DNA from: an uncultured bacterium
GTDB lineage: Bacteria > Sysuimicrobiota > Sysuimicrobiia > Sysuimicrobiales > Sysuimicrobiaceae
Length of the DNA: 57,224 nucleotides
Reading direction: 5' to 3'
Assembly: GCA_938028835.1 (NCBI GenBank)
Contig: CALIMJ010000023.1
Coordinates: forward strand, 1 to 57,224
A program made the position numbers and the translations under genes. Under the pieces are notes generated by a model that did not search any database, had not been told where the DNA came from, and saw only the letters and a list, made by a program, of their open reading frames with translations. Shown one piece after another: positions 1 through 9,081 of this stretch (position 1 is its first letter; each line of letters begins with the position of its first letter).

Positions 1-176
1 AGCGAGCACAGAGGGATCCGCGGTTGCGAGCTCCCGGGGGGCACCCCGGGAACGGGGCCTGCGTCGCTGCCACTCGCGGCTTCGGACGGAACAGCGCTCT
101 CGGTGGCCTGGTGTCCGGCCGTGCTGTCGTGTCCGCTCGACCGCCTCCCGAGCGAAGAGGGCGGCTTCCCCGGGGT

Positions 177-203
177 CCCCGTGAAGTCCGCGACTTCACG
201 GGG
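177..203. repeat. perfect 11-bp inverted repeat
   Basis: The arms 177-187 (ccccgtgaagt) and 193-203 (acttcacgggg) are exact reverse complements separated by five bases (ccgcg). The flanks also carry a direct repeat, gcggcttc, at 161-168 and 203-210. There is no T-tract, so it is not an obvious terminator. It adjoins the transposase-like fragment and may be part of an element end or a protein-binding palindrome. Confidence 0.6.
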
Positions 204-287
204 CGGCTTCAGGATCCCCGATTCCTCCCGCAGGAGCCGCACCTCGCGCCGCAGCCGCCGCAACTCCTCCCGCTCCGCTGTAACTCG
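204..287 (-). pseudogene. possible IS3-family OrfA fragment
   Basis: The minus strand reads a short charged coiled coil, beginning TAEREELRRLRREV and ending REESGILKPP. This resembles the C-terminal leucine-zipper segment of IS3-family OrfA proteins, which usually ends in a REREILKKA-like sequence. A stop codon lies just upstream at 288-290, there is no start or helix-turn-helix part, and the similarity is lost at the inverted repeat. It is best read as a decayed transposase scrap; a chance match in charged GC-rich sequence is possible. Confidence 0.3.
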
Positions 288-464
288 CTAGCCGCAGGAG
301 TGGCTGCCGAGGGGGGTCGGGCGGACCGGACCGGGCTGGTCCACAAGGTGGCGGAGGCTGGGGCCCACCGGGGTCGAGAGCCGGCCAGCGGGCAGGTGGA
401 GGCGAGGACGAGTAGAAATCGGCTACGTCTTTTGAAGGATGCTCGGGGAGGAGGGCGGAATCCT

Positions 465-470
465 TATATA
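465..470 (+). promoter_or_regulatory. candidate -10 box (leaderless start of aroM-like gene)
   Basis: TATATA lies 5 bases before the GTG at 476, in otherwise GC-rich sequence. At normal -10 to +1 spacing transcription would begin at or next to the start codon, giving a leaderless mRNA. No good -35 hexamer was seen, and a GGAGGAGGG run at about 446-454 is too far upstream to be a normal ribosome site. Confidence 0.3.
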
Positions 471-475
471 ACACC

Positions 476-1138
476 GTGGGGGTTGTCGGCGCTGTGACCA
501 TCGGCCAAGCTCCGCGGGACGACATCGTCTCGGAGCTGCGGCTTCTGCTCGGTGGCGGGGTAAGTATCGTGGAGGCGGGAGCGCTGGACGACCTTCTCCA
601 CGAGGAAATCGCAGCCCTGGCGCCCGCCGCCGGGGAAGCCGTACTGGTGACACGGCTGCGGGACGGATCGAGCGTGCGGGTGGCGCACCGGCACATCATG
701 CCCCGTCTGGCCCGGGTGGTGGAGGCGCTCGCCCGGCGGGCGGACCTGGTGCTTCTGCTCTGCACCGGCACCTTCCCGCCGTTGCACGCAGCGTGCCCGG
801 TGCTTTACCCCGAACGACTGCTCCGGAACTTCGTGCAGGCGGTGGCATCCGACTGGCACATTGGGGTGGTGACGCCGGATACGGGCCAGGTGGCAGAACA
901 GCAGACGCGGTGGTCCGAGGTGGGGGGGCGCGTGACCGTGTGTGCTGCGTCGCCGTACGAGGACGTGAGCCGCCTGGCGGAGGCGGCGCGCGATCTGGCT
1001 TCGCAGAGAGTGGATCTGATCGTTCTGGACTCGCTGGGCTACAACGTGGCGGCGAAAGAGATGGTGCGAGAAGTCGCCGGTGTTCCCGTCATCCTCCCGC
1101 GGACGGTACTGGCCCGGGCCGCTGCAGAGCTCCTCTGA
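476..1138 (+). CDS. AroM family protein
   Basis: The 220-residue product matches the AroM family in length and in both diagnostic stretches: an N-terminal IGQAP motif after a beta strand (residues 9-13) and LDSLGY (185-190), equivalent to LDCLGF of E. coli AroM, followed by a C-terminal ending in ARAAAELL. AroM proteins are of unknown function but share the Asp/Glu/hydantoin-racemase fold. Here Cys96 (LLLCTGTF) sits where racemases keep their first catalytic Cys, while the second site is Ser186. The gene converges on a hydantoinase/oxoprolinase operon, so a role in metabolism of a cyclic amide or amino-acid derivative is plausible but inferred. GTG was chosen as start because no in-frame start with a better ribosome site lies upstream. 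Confidence 0.8.
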   Translation: MGVVGAVTIGQAPRDDIVSELRLLLGGGVSIVEAGALDDLLHEEIAALAPAAGEAVLVTRLRDGSSVRVAHRHIMPRLARVVEALARRADLVLLLCTGTFPPLHAACPVLYPERLLRNFVQAVASDWHIGVVTPDTGQVAEQQTRWSEVGGRVTVCAASPYEDVSRLAEAARDLASQRVDLIVLDSLGYNVAAKEMVREVAGVPVILPRTVLARAAAELL

Positions 1139-1345
1139 TGAAGGTCGTGGGGGAGAGGGACACGGGTCCGAGGTGGTCTACAGCGCCACCCGCACGCGTT
1201 CTCTGCCGCTCGGCGTCTCGATGCGCAATCCGCTGCGCGGGTCAGCAGCGGGAGGGGGGATCCAAACGGGTGCTGCGGTAGGTTCCCAGGGCGCGCCGCG
1301 GGGTGGTACGGCAGAGGTTGCCGGACCGCGGGACCAGCAGTCCCC

Positions 1346-2977
1346 TCAGTCCACCACGTAACCCTCTCGTCGGTCGCGTTCTGCGAGCTCGGGGGGCCGG
1401 TCGGCAGGATCCCCATAGCCGCTGCCACCGGCCGAACGAACGATGATGAGGTCGTCCGCACGCCGCAGCTCTACCAGTTGTCCGATGCCTGCCACGGGCT
1501 GTACCCGCGCACCCCGCACCTCCGCGCCCGCCGGGCTGCCGGGCTGGCCCCCCAACAGCCCGGCCTGCGGTGAGTCGCTGCCGTGGGGTAAGACGTTGAC
1601 CAGTACCGGAAGCCCGTCGTCGTACAACTTGCGCAGGACGACCTCCTGGCCCAGACCCCCGCGGTACCGACCGGGCCCGCCGGAGCCGGGGATGAGCTCC
1701 TTGCGCTCCACGAGCAGGGGAGCGCGCTGCTCGAACAGCTCGACCTGAACGTTGCCGGCGGAAGTCGGGTACATCAGGGCGGCGTAGCCATCCCCGTGGG
1801 CGCTGGCGCCCTGGCCGCCGCCGAACATGATGTGGTCGTTGAACGTCTCGCCGCGCTCGTCTTGGCCGTAGGCGGCGCACGCGACGGGCAGCCCCGTGAA
1901 GGCCTGTACCCGGTCGGGCAGGATCTCTGCCAGCGCCCGGAAGATGGCGGGTCCGCAGAACCACCCGACCATGGTGCGCTGGCTGACGGCGGCAGGGTAG
2001 CGGCAGTTGAGGATGCTGCCCTCCGGGGCGCGCACCCGCAGGGGCCGGAAGCACCCTGCGTTGCTGGGGATCTCGGGTGTCAGGATGGACTTCAGTACGT
2101 AGACGCTGTGCGCGGCCGTGTAGGTCAGGGTGCAGTTGACTCCGCCCTCCGGGAGCTGTGGTGGTACGTCGTCCCAGTCCACCGTGATCTCGTCCCCTTC
2201 CACGATGACAGCGCAGCCCAGGCGCAGCCGCTCGCCCCGCAGGGTGAAGGTGGACGAGCCGCGGTAGACGCCATCCGGAACGCTCCGGATGGCCCTCCGC
2301 ATCGCCTCCTCTGCGCGCCGCTGCACCTCCACCGCCAGCGGCTCCAGGGAGCGCAGACCGTAGTCGTCCATCAACGCCAGCAGGCGCTGCGCGCCCACCC
2401 GGTTGGCGCTCACCAGGGCGTGGATGTCTCCGAAGACCATCTCCGGCCGGCGGACGTTCCGCCGGATGATCGCCGCGAGGTCCTCGTTGAGATGGCCGGC
2501 GTGGTAAAGGCGTAGCGGCGGGATCTGGAGACCCTCCTCATAGATTTCGCGGGCGCGAGCGGAGTCCTTGGTGCCGCCGATGTCGGAGCAGTGACCGATG
2601 GAGCCCAGGATCGCCACCAGCTCGCGCTCGCGGAAGACGGGCGTCACCACCGCCAGGTCGAAGAGGTGCCCCGCGCAGATCCAGGGGTCATTGGTGATGA
2701 GGACGTCCCCTTCCTGGAGCGCGTCCACGGGGAACACGTCAAGGAGGCGGCGAACGGCGAGGGGCAGGGTCAGATTGAACACGGGCATGGAGCGGGGCGA
2801 GTGGGCGATGGAGTTGGCTCTGCCATCCAGCACTTCACAGCCGAAGTCCTGGGCCTCCCCGATGATGGTGGAGAAGGCGGTGCGTCGGACAGTCACCCAG
2901 CATTCCTCGGTCACGTTGATCAGGCGGCTCCACAGGATTTCCAGGGTAACCGGATCGAAGCCGGTGGCGATACTCAC
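1346..2977 (-). CDS. hyuB: hydantoinase B / 5-oxoprolinase beta-type subunit
   Basis: The 543-residue protein is a full-length HyuB-family subunit. It starts with the typical FDPVTLEILWSRL segment and continues with SPRSMPVF and EGDVLITNDPW, all conserved in this family. HyuA/HyuB-type enzymes form ATP-dependent hydrolases or carboxylases acting on hydantoins, 5-oxoproline, caprolactam or acetone/acetophenone; the exact substrate cannot be read from sequence. Its GTG start overlaps the hyuA stop by four bases (GTGA), so the two subunits are probably translated together. It is the last gene of an operon with an IclR regulator and an ABC importer, which fits uptake and ring opening of one nitrogenous compound. 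Conserved catalytic residues of the family were not individually assigned. Confidence 0.9.
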   Translation of the reverse strand: MSIATGFDPVTLEILWSRLINVTEECWVTVRRTAFSTIIGEAQDFGCEVLDGRANSIAHSPRSMPVFNLTLPLAVRRLLDVFPVDALQEGDVLITNDPWICAGHLFDLAVVTPVFRERELVAILGSIGHCSDIGGTKDSARAREIYEEGLQIPPLRLYHAGHLNEDLAAIIRRNVRRPEMVFGDIHALVSANRVGAQRLLALMDDYGLRSLEPLAVEVQRRAEEAMRRAIRSVPDGVYRGSSTFTLRGERLRLGCAVIVEGDEITVDWDDVPPQLPEGGVNCTLTYTAAHSVYVLKSILTPEIPSNAGCFRPLRVRAPEGSILNCRYPAAVSQRTMVGWFCGPAIFRALAEILPDRVQAFTGLPVACAAYGQDERGETFNDHIMFGGGQGASAHGDGYAALMYPTSAGNVQVELFEQRAPLLVERKELIPGSGGPGRYRGGLGQEVVLRKLYDDGLPVLVNVLPHGSDSPQAGLLGGQPGSPAGAEVRGARVQPVAGIGQLVELRRADDLIIVRSAGGSGYGDPADRPPELAERDRREGYVVD

Positions 2978-5178
2978 GCGCTTCCCCCTTTCGGTTCGCG
3001 GCTGGCGTCACGGGGGGCTACGGACGCGGCAGCACCCAGCCGGTCTGCGCCCGCGTCTGCCACTCGCGCGTCGACCGCCAGCTCGATGACCAGGTTGTAA
3101 TGCGGATCAACGGTCAGCAGATCACCACTCCACAGCAACGTGGTGGCCTCCGCCTCCTCGATGACGGCAGGGCCGACAAGGGTGTTGCCCGGCACCAGGT
3201 CGTAACGGCCGTAGACCGGGACTTCGGCGAACCGTCCCTCCACGTGTGGACTGCCGGCAGCAGCGGTTTCCGGAGGCAGGTAGATGGGGCGGTGGCCCTT
3301 GCACTTGGCAGTCGCGCGTCCGCGCGCGCGCACGGCTGCGGCCATGTCCACCTCCGGAGCGGGGCCCACGACCCGCACCCGCCAGTTCAACGCCTGGACG
3401 GGGTACCCCTGGAGCGCCATCCCGTACTGGCCAGCGTAGGCGTCGTCGAAGGCCACATGCAGGCGTTCGGCGGCGTCGGGGGGCAGAGGGTTGGGCACCG
3501 GGATCTCCAGGTCGTGGAACTGTCCCAGGTAGCGCATTCCGGCCCTGCGCTCGACGTGTACACGGTCCTCGTTGGCCCCGGCGGCGAGGGCCAGCGTCCG
3601 CCCTTCCGCTTCCATCTCGCGCAGCGCCTGTTCCACCGCGGACCAGTCAAGATGGTACAGCTCCCCCGCCAGTGACCGTCCCAGCTCGAATCCCGCCGGT
3701 GCGGCCAACAAGCCTACCGCAGAGGCCACGCCCGAGGCCGGCGGGACGAGCACCTGGCGCATGCCCAGCAGCCGGGCGACGCGGACGGCTACGGCAGGTC
3801 CGGCGCCGCCCAACGCCACCAGGGCGAACCGCCGGGGATCCTGCCCGCGCTCGATCAGGTAGAGGCGGGCCGCCTGCGCCATCGACTCGCAGACCACGGC
3901 GAAGATCCCCCAGGCCGCCCGCACCGGGTCGAGGCCGAGGGCGCGCCCAAGGCGATCGACCGCCCCCCACGCGGCAGCCGCGTCGAGTGGCATCGTACCG
4001 CCGAGGAAAGCTCCCGGATCGAAGTAGCCAAGCACGACGCATGCGTCCGTTACGGTGACATCCGTACCGCCCCGCCCGTAGCAGGCGGGTCCGGGATCGG
4101 CGCCGGCACTCTGGGGCCCTACCCGCAACAGGCCCATCGTGTCGGCCCGAGCGATGGAGCCTCCGCCGGCTCCGATCTCCATCATGTCCACTACCGCCGT
4201 CCTCACGGTCAGGCCTGAGCCTGGGGTGAAGCGGTGGACGCGCGCGACCTCCATCTGCGTCGTGACGTGCGGACGCCCGTCCCGGACCAGGCAGATCTTG
4301 GCTGTGGTGCCACCCATGTCGAGCCCCACCAGGTCGCGCCGCCCGGCGCGGCCACTGATGCGTCCTACTGCCAGGGCTCCGGCCGCGGGCCCGGACTCCA
4401 GGAGACGGATAGGGAACCGTCTGGCGGTGTCGACGGTAGCCAGCGTACCGTTGGAGAGCATCATCAGCAGCCGGCCCCGGAAGCCTTCAGCAGCCAGTGC
4501 CTCCTCCAGGTGACGCAGATAACGGTCCACCAGCGGCTGGACGTAAGCATTGCAGACGGTGGTGGAGGTACGCTCGAACTCTCCGATCTCGGGACAGACC
4601 TCGCTGCTCAACGAGAGAAAGAGCCCCGGGGCTTCCTCGCGCACCACCGCTGCCGCCAGTCGCTCGTGGGCGGGATTGCGGTAGGCGTGGAGGAACACGA
4701 TGGCCAGCGAGTCCACGCCCTCGGCGACCAGCGCCCGGACGGCCCGCCGGACTGCCTCGACGTCGAGGGGTACGCGCACCGTGCCATCTCGGGTCATCCG
4801 TTCGGGGATCCCGATCCGCCAACGGCGTGGCACCAGGGGCTCGGGGTAGCGGAGGAAGAGGTCGTAGATGTCGTACCGCTGCTCCTTGCCCATCTCGAGG
4901 ATGTCCCGGAACCCCTCCGTGGTGAGGAGCGCGGTCCGGGCGCCCTTGCGCTCGATCATCGCGTTGGTGACCAGCGTGGTAGCGTGGATCAAGGTAGTGA
5001 TGTCCTCCAGCCCCCCACCGACGCGCGCGCACAGCGCCCGCAGCCCCTGCAGGGCCCCCTCCGCGGGTGCTCTGGGAGTGGTCAGCACCTTATGCCAGTG
5101 CAGCGCGCCGGTCTCCTCGTCAAGCAGCGCGAGGTCGGTAAAGGTCCCTCCGATGTCCACGCCTACCCGGTAGCCCAT
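2974..5178 (-). CDS. hyuA: hydantoinase A / 5-oxoprolinase alpha-type subunit
   Basis: This 734-residue HyuA-family protein opens with the actin-like phosphate-binding motif VGVDIGGTFTDLALLDEE (residues 5-22). It carries further nucleotide-fold signatures such as GLDMGGTTAKICLV and LVALGGAGP, so ATP binding is expected. In this family subunit A supplies the ATPase half and subunit B most of the catalytic metal site. The ATG has a good ribosome site (gaggtga) about 5 bases upstream. It precedes hyuB with a GTGA overlap and follows a permease gene after a 79-base gap. Annotation as acetone carboxylase, N-methylhydantoinase or oxoprolinase would be over-precise. Confidence 0.92.
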   Translation of the reverse strand: MGYRVGVDIGGTFTDLALLDEETGALHWHKVLTTPRAPAEGALQGLRALCARVGGGLEDITTLIHATTLVTNAMIERKGARTALLTTEGFRDILEMGKEQRYDIYDLFLRYPEPLVPRRWRIGIPERMTRDGTVRVPLDVEAVRRAVRALVAEGVDSLAIVFLHAYRNPAHERLAAAVVREEAPGLFLSLSSEVCPEIGEFERTSTTVCNAYVQPLVDRYLRHLEEALAAEGFRGRLLMMLSNGTLATVDTARRFPIRLLESGPAAGALAVGRISGRAGRRDLVGLDMGGTTAKICLVRDGRPHVTTQMEVARVHRFTPGSGLTVRTAVVDMMEIGAGGGSIARADTMGLLRVGPQSAGADPGPACYGRGGTDVTVTDACVVLGYFDPGAFLGGTMPLDAAAAWGAVDRLGRALGLDPVRAAWGIFAVVCESMAQAARLYLIERGQDPRRFALVALGGAGPAVAVRVARLLGMRQVLVPPASGVASAVGLLAAPAGFELGRSLAGELYHLDWSAVEQALREMEAEGRTLALAAGANEDRVHVERRAGMRYLGQFHDLEIPVPNPLPPDAAERLHVAFDDAYAGQYGMALQGYPVQALNWRVRVVGPAPEVDMAAAVRARGRATAKCKGHRPIYLPPETAAAGSPHVEGRFAEVPVYGRYDLVPGNTLVGPAVIEEAEATTLLWSGDLLTVDPHYNLVIELAVDARVADAGADRLGAAASVAPRDASREPKGGSA

Positions 5179-5257
5179 GCGTCACCTCTTCCCTTGCTCC
5201 CCGACCTGCGCTCGCCAGCCTCCAACGCAGGCTCTTCCCTCGACCCGGCGAACTCGG

Positions 5258-6067
5258 CTACTGAGCACCCCAGCTCACCGCCTGCAGCCCGACCAGCCGA
5301 TCGACGATCAGGACGATCACCACACTCATCAGGACGCTGACCGTCGACACCGCGGCCGCGGCCGGGTCGAAGGAGAACCGCAAGTAGTCGAACAGCTGAA
5401 TGGGCAGCGTGCTGTTGCCCACACTGACCAGCAGGAGAGAGATCGGGAACTGATCGAAGGACGTGATGAAGGCAAACAGCGCCCCGGAGATCACGCCCCC
5501 CTGGATCAGGGGCAGCGTGATCCGCCTGAACGTCGTGAAGGGTCCGGCTCCCAGGGAGCGTGCTGCTTCCTCAAGCGAGCGGTCGAAGCCGGCTAGGACT
5601 GCGGAGACCGTCAGGAAGACGTAGGGCAGGGAGACGAGGGTGTGTCCGATGAAGAGAGCCCTCATCCCACGCGTGCCGATTCCCGTCGCGAGAAAGAAAA
5701 TGAGCAGGGCGATGCCGGTCAGGATGGCCGGAAGCTGCAGGGGAGCGAGGATGGCCAGCCGCAGTACATTGCGAAAGCGGGCGGAATGACGCACGACGTA
5801 CAGGGCCGCCGCCGTCCCCAGAAGTGTACTGGCGACGGTCACCCACGCCGCCAGCTTGAGACTGAACAGGAAGCTGCGGACAAACGGCTCGGTCTGCGCC
5901 GCCCGGATGAACCAGCGCAGAGAGAGGCCCTGCGGTGGGAAGGCCAGATAGTCCCCCGCGTTCAGCGCGGCGAGGACCACGATGGCCATGGGGCCGATGA
6001 GAAAGATGTAGACCCCGGTGACGACGATGGCGAGCCAGGTCCCGCGCCCGGTTATGCGCGCGTCCAC
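5258..6067 (-). CDS. ABC transporter permease, PotC type
   Basis: The 269-residue protein is a hydrophobic binding-protein-dependent permease with about six membrane segments. It carries the cytoplasmic EAA loop EEAARSLGAGPFTTFRRITLPL, which contacts the ATPase. Length and motif fit the spermidine/putrescine (PotC) or iron(III) permease group. The GTG start overlaps the upstream permease by 16 bases. Together with the partner permease, ATPase and binding protein it forms a complete importer. The substrate is unknown; linkage to hydantoinase genes suggests a small nitrogenous compound. Confidence 0.9.
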   Translation of the reverse strand: MDARITGRGTWLAIVVTGVYIFLIGPMAIVVLAALNAGDYLAFPPQGLSLRWFIRAAQTEPFVRSFLFSLKLAAWVTVASTLLGTAAALYVVRHSARFRNVLRLAILAPLQLPAILTGIALLIFFLATGIGTRGMRALFIGHTLVSLPYVFLTVSAVLAGFDRSLEEAARSLGAGPFTTFRRITLPLIQGGVISGALFAFITSFDQFPISLLLVSVGNSTLPIQLFDYLRFSFDPAAAAVSTVSVLMSVVIVLIVDRLVGLQAVSWGAQ

Positions 6068-6945
6068 GGCATCCCTCGCGCCAGCAGGCGTAGGTAGAGT
6101 GCCACCACAGCGGCAGTGAGACCGAAAAATACCATGGACAGCGCGGACCCCAGGGGCCAGTTGAAGGCGTCCAGGAGGGTCTGCACGATGAGCATCGGCA
6201 TGACCAGGACATTGCTGGCCCCGAGGAGGATCGGGATCACGTACGAGCTGACCGCCAGCACGAAGACGAGCAGGGTCCCCGCCTGGACACCAGGCAGGGA
6301 GAGCGGCCAGACCACCCGGCGAAAGGCCGCCCAGGGGGAGGCGCCGAGCGACCGGGCGGCTTGAATGAGGTCGGGAGGGATGTTCTGAAGCGCACCGGCG
6401 ATGGCCAGCGCCATGAACGGCACATAAACGTGGACCAGGCCGATAACGATGGCGGTGGGCGTCCCGATCAGCACGAGCTCGTGGCCGGTGAGCCGCTGCA
6501 CCGCCAGGTTCACCAGCCCCACCCGTCCCAGCAGGATCATCCAGGCGAAGCCGCGCACGACTAAGCTGACCAGCAGGGGCGAGATCAGGAGCATGAGGAG
6601 CCAGCGTCGACGACGCCGCGGCGCGTAGCTCAGGTGGTAGGCTACCGGGTAGGCGATAAGGAGCGTGAGCGCCGTGGTCAAGCCCGCCAGCCAGAAGGTC
6701 CGGTACATGACCCGCCAGTGGAAGGGGTCCAGGAGCGCTCGGGCATAGTTGGCCAGCGTGAACTCAGGCTCGTAGGCGCCGACGGCGGGTTTCACGAGGA
6801 GGCTCATCCGGACCATGTTGACGTAGGGCACGAGAAAGAAGACCGCCAGAAGGAGCAGCGTGGGCGCGATGAGCAGCCAGGGTGGCAGTCCACGGCGAGG
6901 AGCTGCTCGGACGCCCGCCCGGAGAATGCCTTCGGTACTCGCCAC
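6052..6945 (-). CDS. ABC transporter permease, PotB type
   Basis: This 297-residue integral membrane protein is the first of the two permeases. It has about six predicted membrane helices and an EAA loop QAARSLGASPWAAFRRVVWP. A GTG start lies one base after the ATPase stop, with GGGAGG upstream. The N-terminal proline/arginine-rich cytosolic stretch before the first helix (PPWLLIAPTLLLLAVFFLVP) is typical of PotB-like proteins. It should heterodimerise with the downstream permease. Confidence 0.9.
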   Translation of the reverse strand: MASTEGILRAGVRAAPRRGLPPWLLIAPTLLLLAVFFLVPYVNMVRMSLLVKPAVGAYEPEFTLANYARALLDPFHWRVMYRTFWLAGLTTALTLLIAYPVAYHLSYAPRRRRRWLLMLLISPLLVSLVVRGFAWMILLGRVGLVNLAVQRLTGHELVLIGTPTAIVIGLVHVYVPFMALAIAGALQNIPPDLIQAARSLGASPWAAFRRVVWPLSLPGVQAGTLLVFVLAVSSYVIPILLGASNVLVMPMLIVQTLLDAFNWPLGSALSMVFFGLTAAVVALYLRLLARGMPWTRA

Positions 6946-6946
6946 C

Positions 6947-8002
6947 TCACGCCTCCCGTGCGTGCACGGCCCAGGCGGCGGACGGGTCGAAGCTCAGGTT
7001 GACGGCCCTACCGGGTGCTACGGCCCGGGATGGGTCGGCCTGCACGCGTAGCTGCAACCCGCCCGGGGCCTCCACCCGGTAGTCGACAAGGTTGCCCAGG
7101 TAGACGCGCTCGCGCACCGTCCCCCGCAGCTGGTTCGGGTGGGTCTCGTCGAACCGCAGCGCCTCCGGACGCACGCAGATCAAGACGTCCCTGCCGGCTT
7201 CCGCCTCCCCCGCGCAGGTGAAGGTCCCAGCAGCCGTGCGCACGACCAGAAGGCCGTTCTCTCGGCCGGCTACTCTGCCGGGAATGAAGTTGGAGAGCCC
7301 GACGAATTCCGCCACCCAGGCATTGGTGGGGCGCCGATAGATCTCCTCCGGAGGGCCGATCTGCTGCAGGCGACCGTCGCGCATGAGGGCGATGCGGTCA
7401 GCCAGCACCATGGCCTCCGCCTGGTCGTGGGTCACGTACACCGTGGTGATCCCCACCTCCCGCTGCAGCTGCCGGATGTAGAACCGCATGTCCTCTCGGA
7501 GCCGCGCATCCAGGTTGGCGAGCGGCTCGTCGAGCAGGAGTACAGCCGGGTTCATCACGAGCGCCCGGGCGAGCGCTACGCGCTGTTGCTGTCCGCCGGA
7601 GAGCTGCCGGGGGTAACGGTGTTCCAGCCCGTGCAGCTGGACCCGGTCCAGGATTGCTGCGACGCGATCCCGGATGAGTCGGGGAGACTCGCGGCGCATC
7701 TCGAGCCCGAAGGCGACGTTCTGCCAGACCGTCATGTGCGGGAACAGGGCGTAATTCTGGAAGACGATCCCGACGTTTCGGCGCTCCGGCGGCAGCGCCG
7801 TGACCGGACGGCCGCTGAACAGAACCTCCCCGGCGTCCGGGACCTCCAGGCCGGCGATCAGTCGCAGCGTCGTGGTTTTGCCGCACCCGGAGGGGCCCAG
7901 GAGGGTGACCAGCTCACCCTCCTGGATCTCCAGGTCCAGCTCCCGAACCGCCGCGACGGCGCCGAACCGCTTGGTCAGCCCGCGTAGCGTGATCGACGAC
8001 AT
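6947..8002 (-). CDS. ABC transporter ATP-binding protein, PotA type
   Basis: The 351-residue ATPase has Walker A GPSGCGKT (residues 36-43), signature LSGGQQQRVALARAL, Walker B VLLLDEPLANLD and a switch His in VYVTHDQAEAM. A C-terminal TOBE-like domain follows. The length and TOBE extension are those of PotA/FbpC/UgpC importers rather than exporters. The ATG is preceded by a ribosome site (aagggtgga). It lies between the binding-protein gene and the permeases. Confidence 0.93.
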   Translation of the reverse strand: MSSITLRGLTKRFGAVAAVRELDLEIQEGELVTLLGPSGCGKTTTLRLIAGLEVPDAGEVLFSGRPVTALPPERRNVGIVFQNYALFPHMTVWQNVAFGLEMRRESPRLIRDRVAAILDRVQLHGLEHRYPRQLSGGQQQRVALARALVMNPAVLLLDEPLANLDARLREDMRFYIRQLQREVGITTVYVTHDQAEAMVLADRIALMRDGRLQQIGPPEEIYRRPTNAWVAEFVGLSNFIPGRVAGRENGLLVVRTAAGTFTCAGEAEAGRDVLICVRPEALRFDETHPNQLRGTVRERVYLGNLVDYRVEAPGGLQLRVQADPSRAVAPGRAVNLSFDPSAAWAVHAREA

Positions 8003-8009
8003 TCCACCC

Positions 8010-9056
8010 TTACCGCCCCAGGATCACGCGGTTCCACCGATCGATCATCTGCTCTCGCGCGCCGGCGTTCACCCAGTCCCAGTCCCACTTCATGATCTGC
8101 CGGATCTGCGCCGGGGTGTGCACGGGGATCTGCAGGGCCAGGCGCCCCGTGATCTTCACCGTGCGGTTCGCCGGGGTCCACCAGAACTGCGCCGCCCACT
8201 TCTCCTGGACCGGGCGGGACAGGAAGTAGTTGATGAATCGGAACGCTAGGTCCTTGTTGGCGGAGCCGACGAGGACGTTGGTATCCTGCTCGAACATGAA
8301 CACTCCCTCACGCGGGAACACCCATTCGATGGGGACGCCCTGCGCCTTGAGGCGGGAGGCCGCCGGCGAGTCAAGGATGCCCACGTGGATCTCCCCGCGG
8401 GTGAGCAGGATCTCCATGTCGCCCGAGAAGTCCGTCTGGCGGAACGGCCACAGTTCCTTGATCTTGTTGATGGCGAAGTCGATGTCACGGTCGTGCCCGC
8501 GGTAGATGCGTGAGACCAGCATCGTGAACATCGGGTTGGCGGAGTTGGCCACGCTGTACAGGCCGAGCTTGCCCCTGTAGGCGGGATCCCACAGGTCCTT
8601 CCAGGACTTAGGAACCTTGGTCACCAGGTCGGTCCGGTAGGCGATGCCGAGCGGCCCGACGAGGGTGATCACGCCGACGTCGTCCTTGATGCGCAGCTCG
8701 GGCCAGACGTCCTTCAGGTTGGGCACCTTGTCCACGGTCAGCTTCTCGAGGAAACCCTCCCTGCGCAGAGCGGAAACCCACGTGGTGTTGGCGATGAGCA
8801 CGTCGAACGGCGGTGTGCCGCGACCGGCGGCGCGTACCTTTGCTACCCAGTCCCGGGAGAGGCCCACGGAAAGCTCGACCTTCGCCCCCGCCTCGCTCTC
8901 GAACCCGGGCACGATCTCCCGCCGCATGAACTGTTCCCACGGCCCCCCGTAACTGGTCACTACGAGCGGCGGCGCAACCCCGGCCCGGGTCGGACCCGGC
9001 GCGGCCATGGCCAGGACCACCCCCACGAGGAGGGCGGCGGGTATCCACCTCTTCAT
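8010..9056 (-). CDS. extracellular solute-binding protein, PotD/AfuA type
   Basis: The 348-residue protein has an N-terminal signal peptide (KR, hydrophobic core, then PTRAG near residue 26) and starts its mature part with LVVTSYGGPWEQF. That pattern is typical of family-1/PotD-like periplasmic binding proteins, as is YRGKLGLYSVANS in the middle. The ligand is not predictable; PotD relatives bind polyamines, thiamine or ferric complexes. A strong ribosome site (gggggtgagg) precedes the ATG. It is the second gene of the operon, 25 bases after the IclR regulator, which suggests the regulator responds to the imported compound. Confidence 0.9.
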   Translation of the reverse strand: MKRWIPAALLVGVVLAMAAPGPTRAGVAPPLVVTSYGGPWEQFMRREIVPGFESEAGAKVELSVGLSRDWVAKVRAAGRGTPPFDVLIANTTWVSALRREGFLEKLTVDKVPNLKDVWPELRIKDDVGVITLVGPLGIAYRTDLVTKVPKSWKDLWDPAYRGKLGLYSVANSANPMFTMLVSRIYRGHDRDIDFAINKIKELWPFRQTDFSGDMEILLTRGEIHVGILDSPAASRLKAQGVPIEWVFPREGVFMFEQDTNVLVGSANKDLAFRFINYFLSRPVQEKWAAQFWWTPANRTVKITGRLALQIPVHTPAQIRQIMKWDWDWVNAGAREQMIDRWNRVILGR

Positions 9057-9081
9057 CCTTCCTCACCCCCTTGGCTCTTTT

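Larger units (their letters stand above)
1..475. other. gene-poor left edge
   Basis: No intact gene could be supported here. Open frames on both strands have compositions typical of out-of-frame GC-rich DNA, with runs of Arg, Pro and Ala and no recognisable domain. The only structure seen is an inverted repeat at 177-203 and a short minus-strand stretch (204-287) resembling an IS3-type OrfA coiled coil. This looks like decayed mobile-element or intergenic sequence upstream of the AroM gene. Confidence 0.5.
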
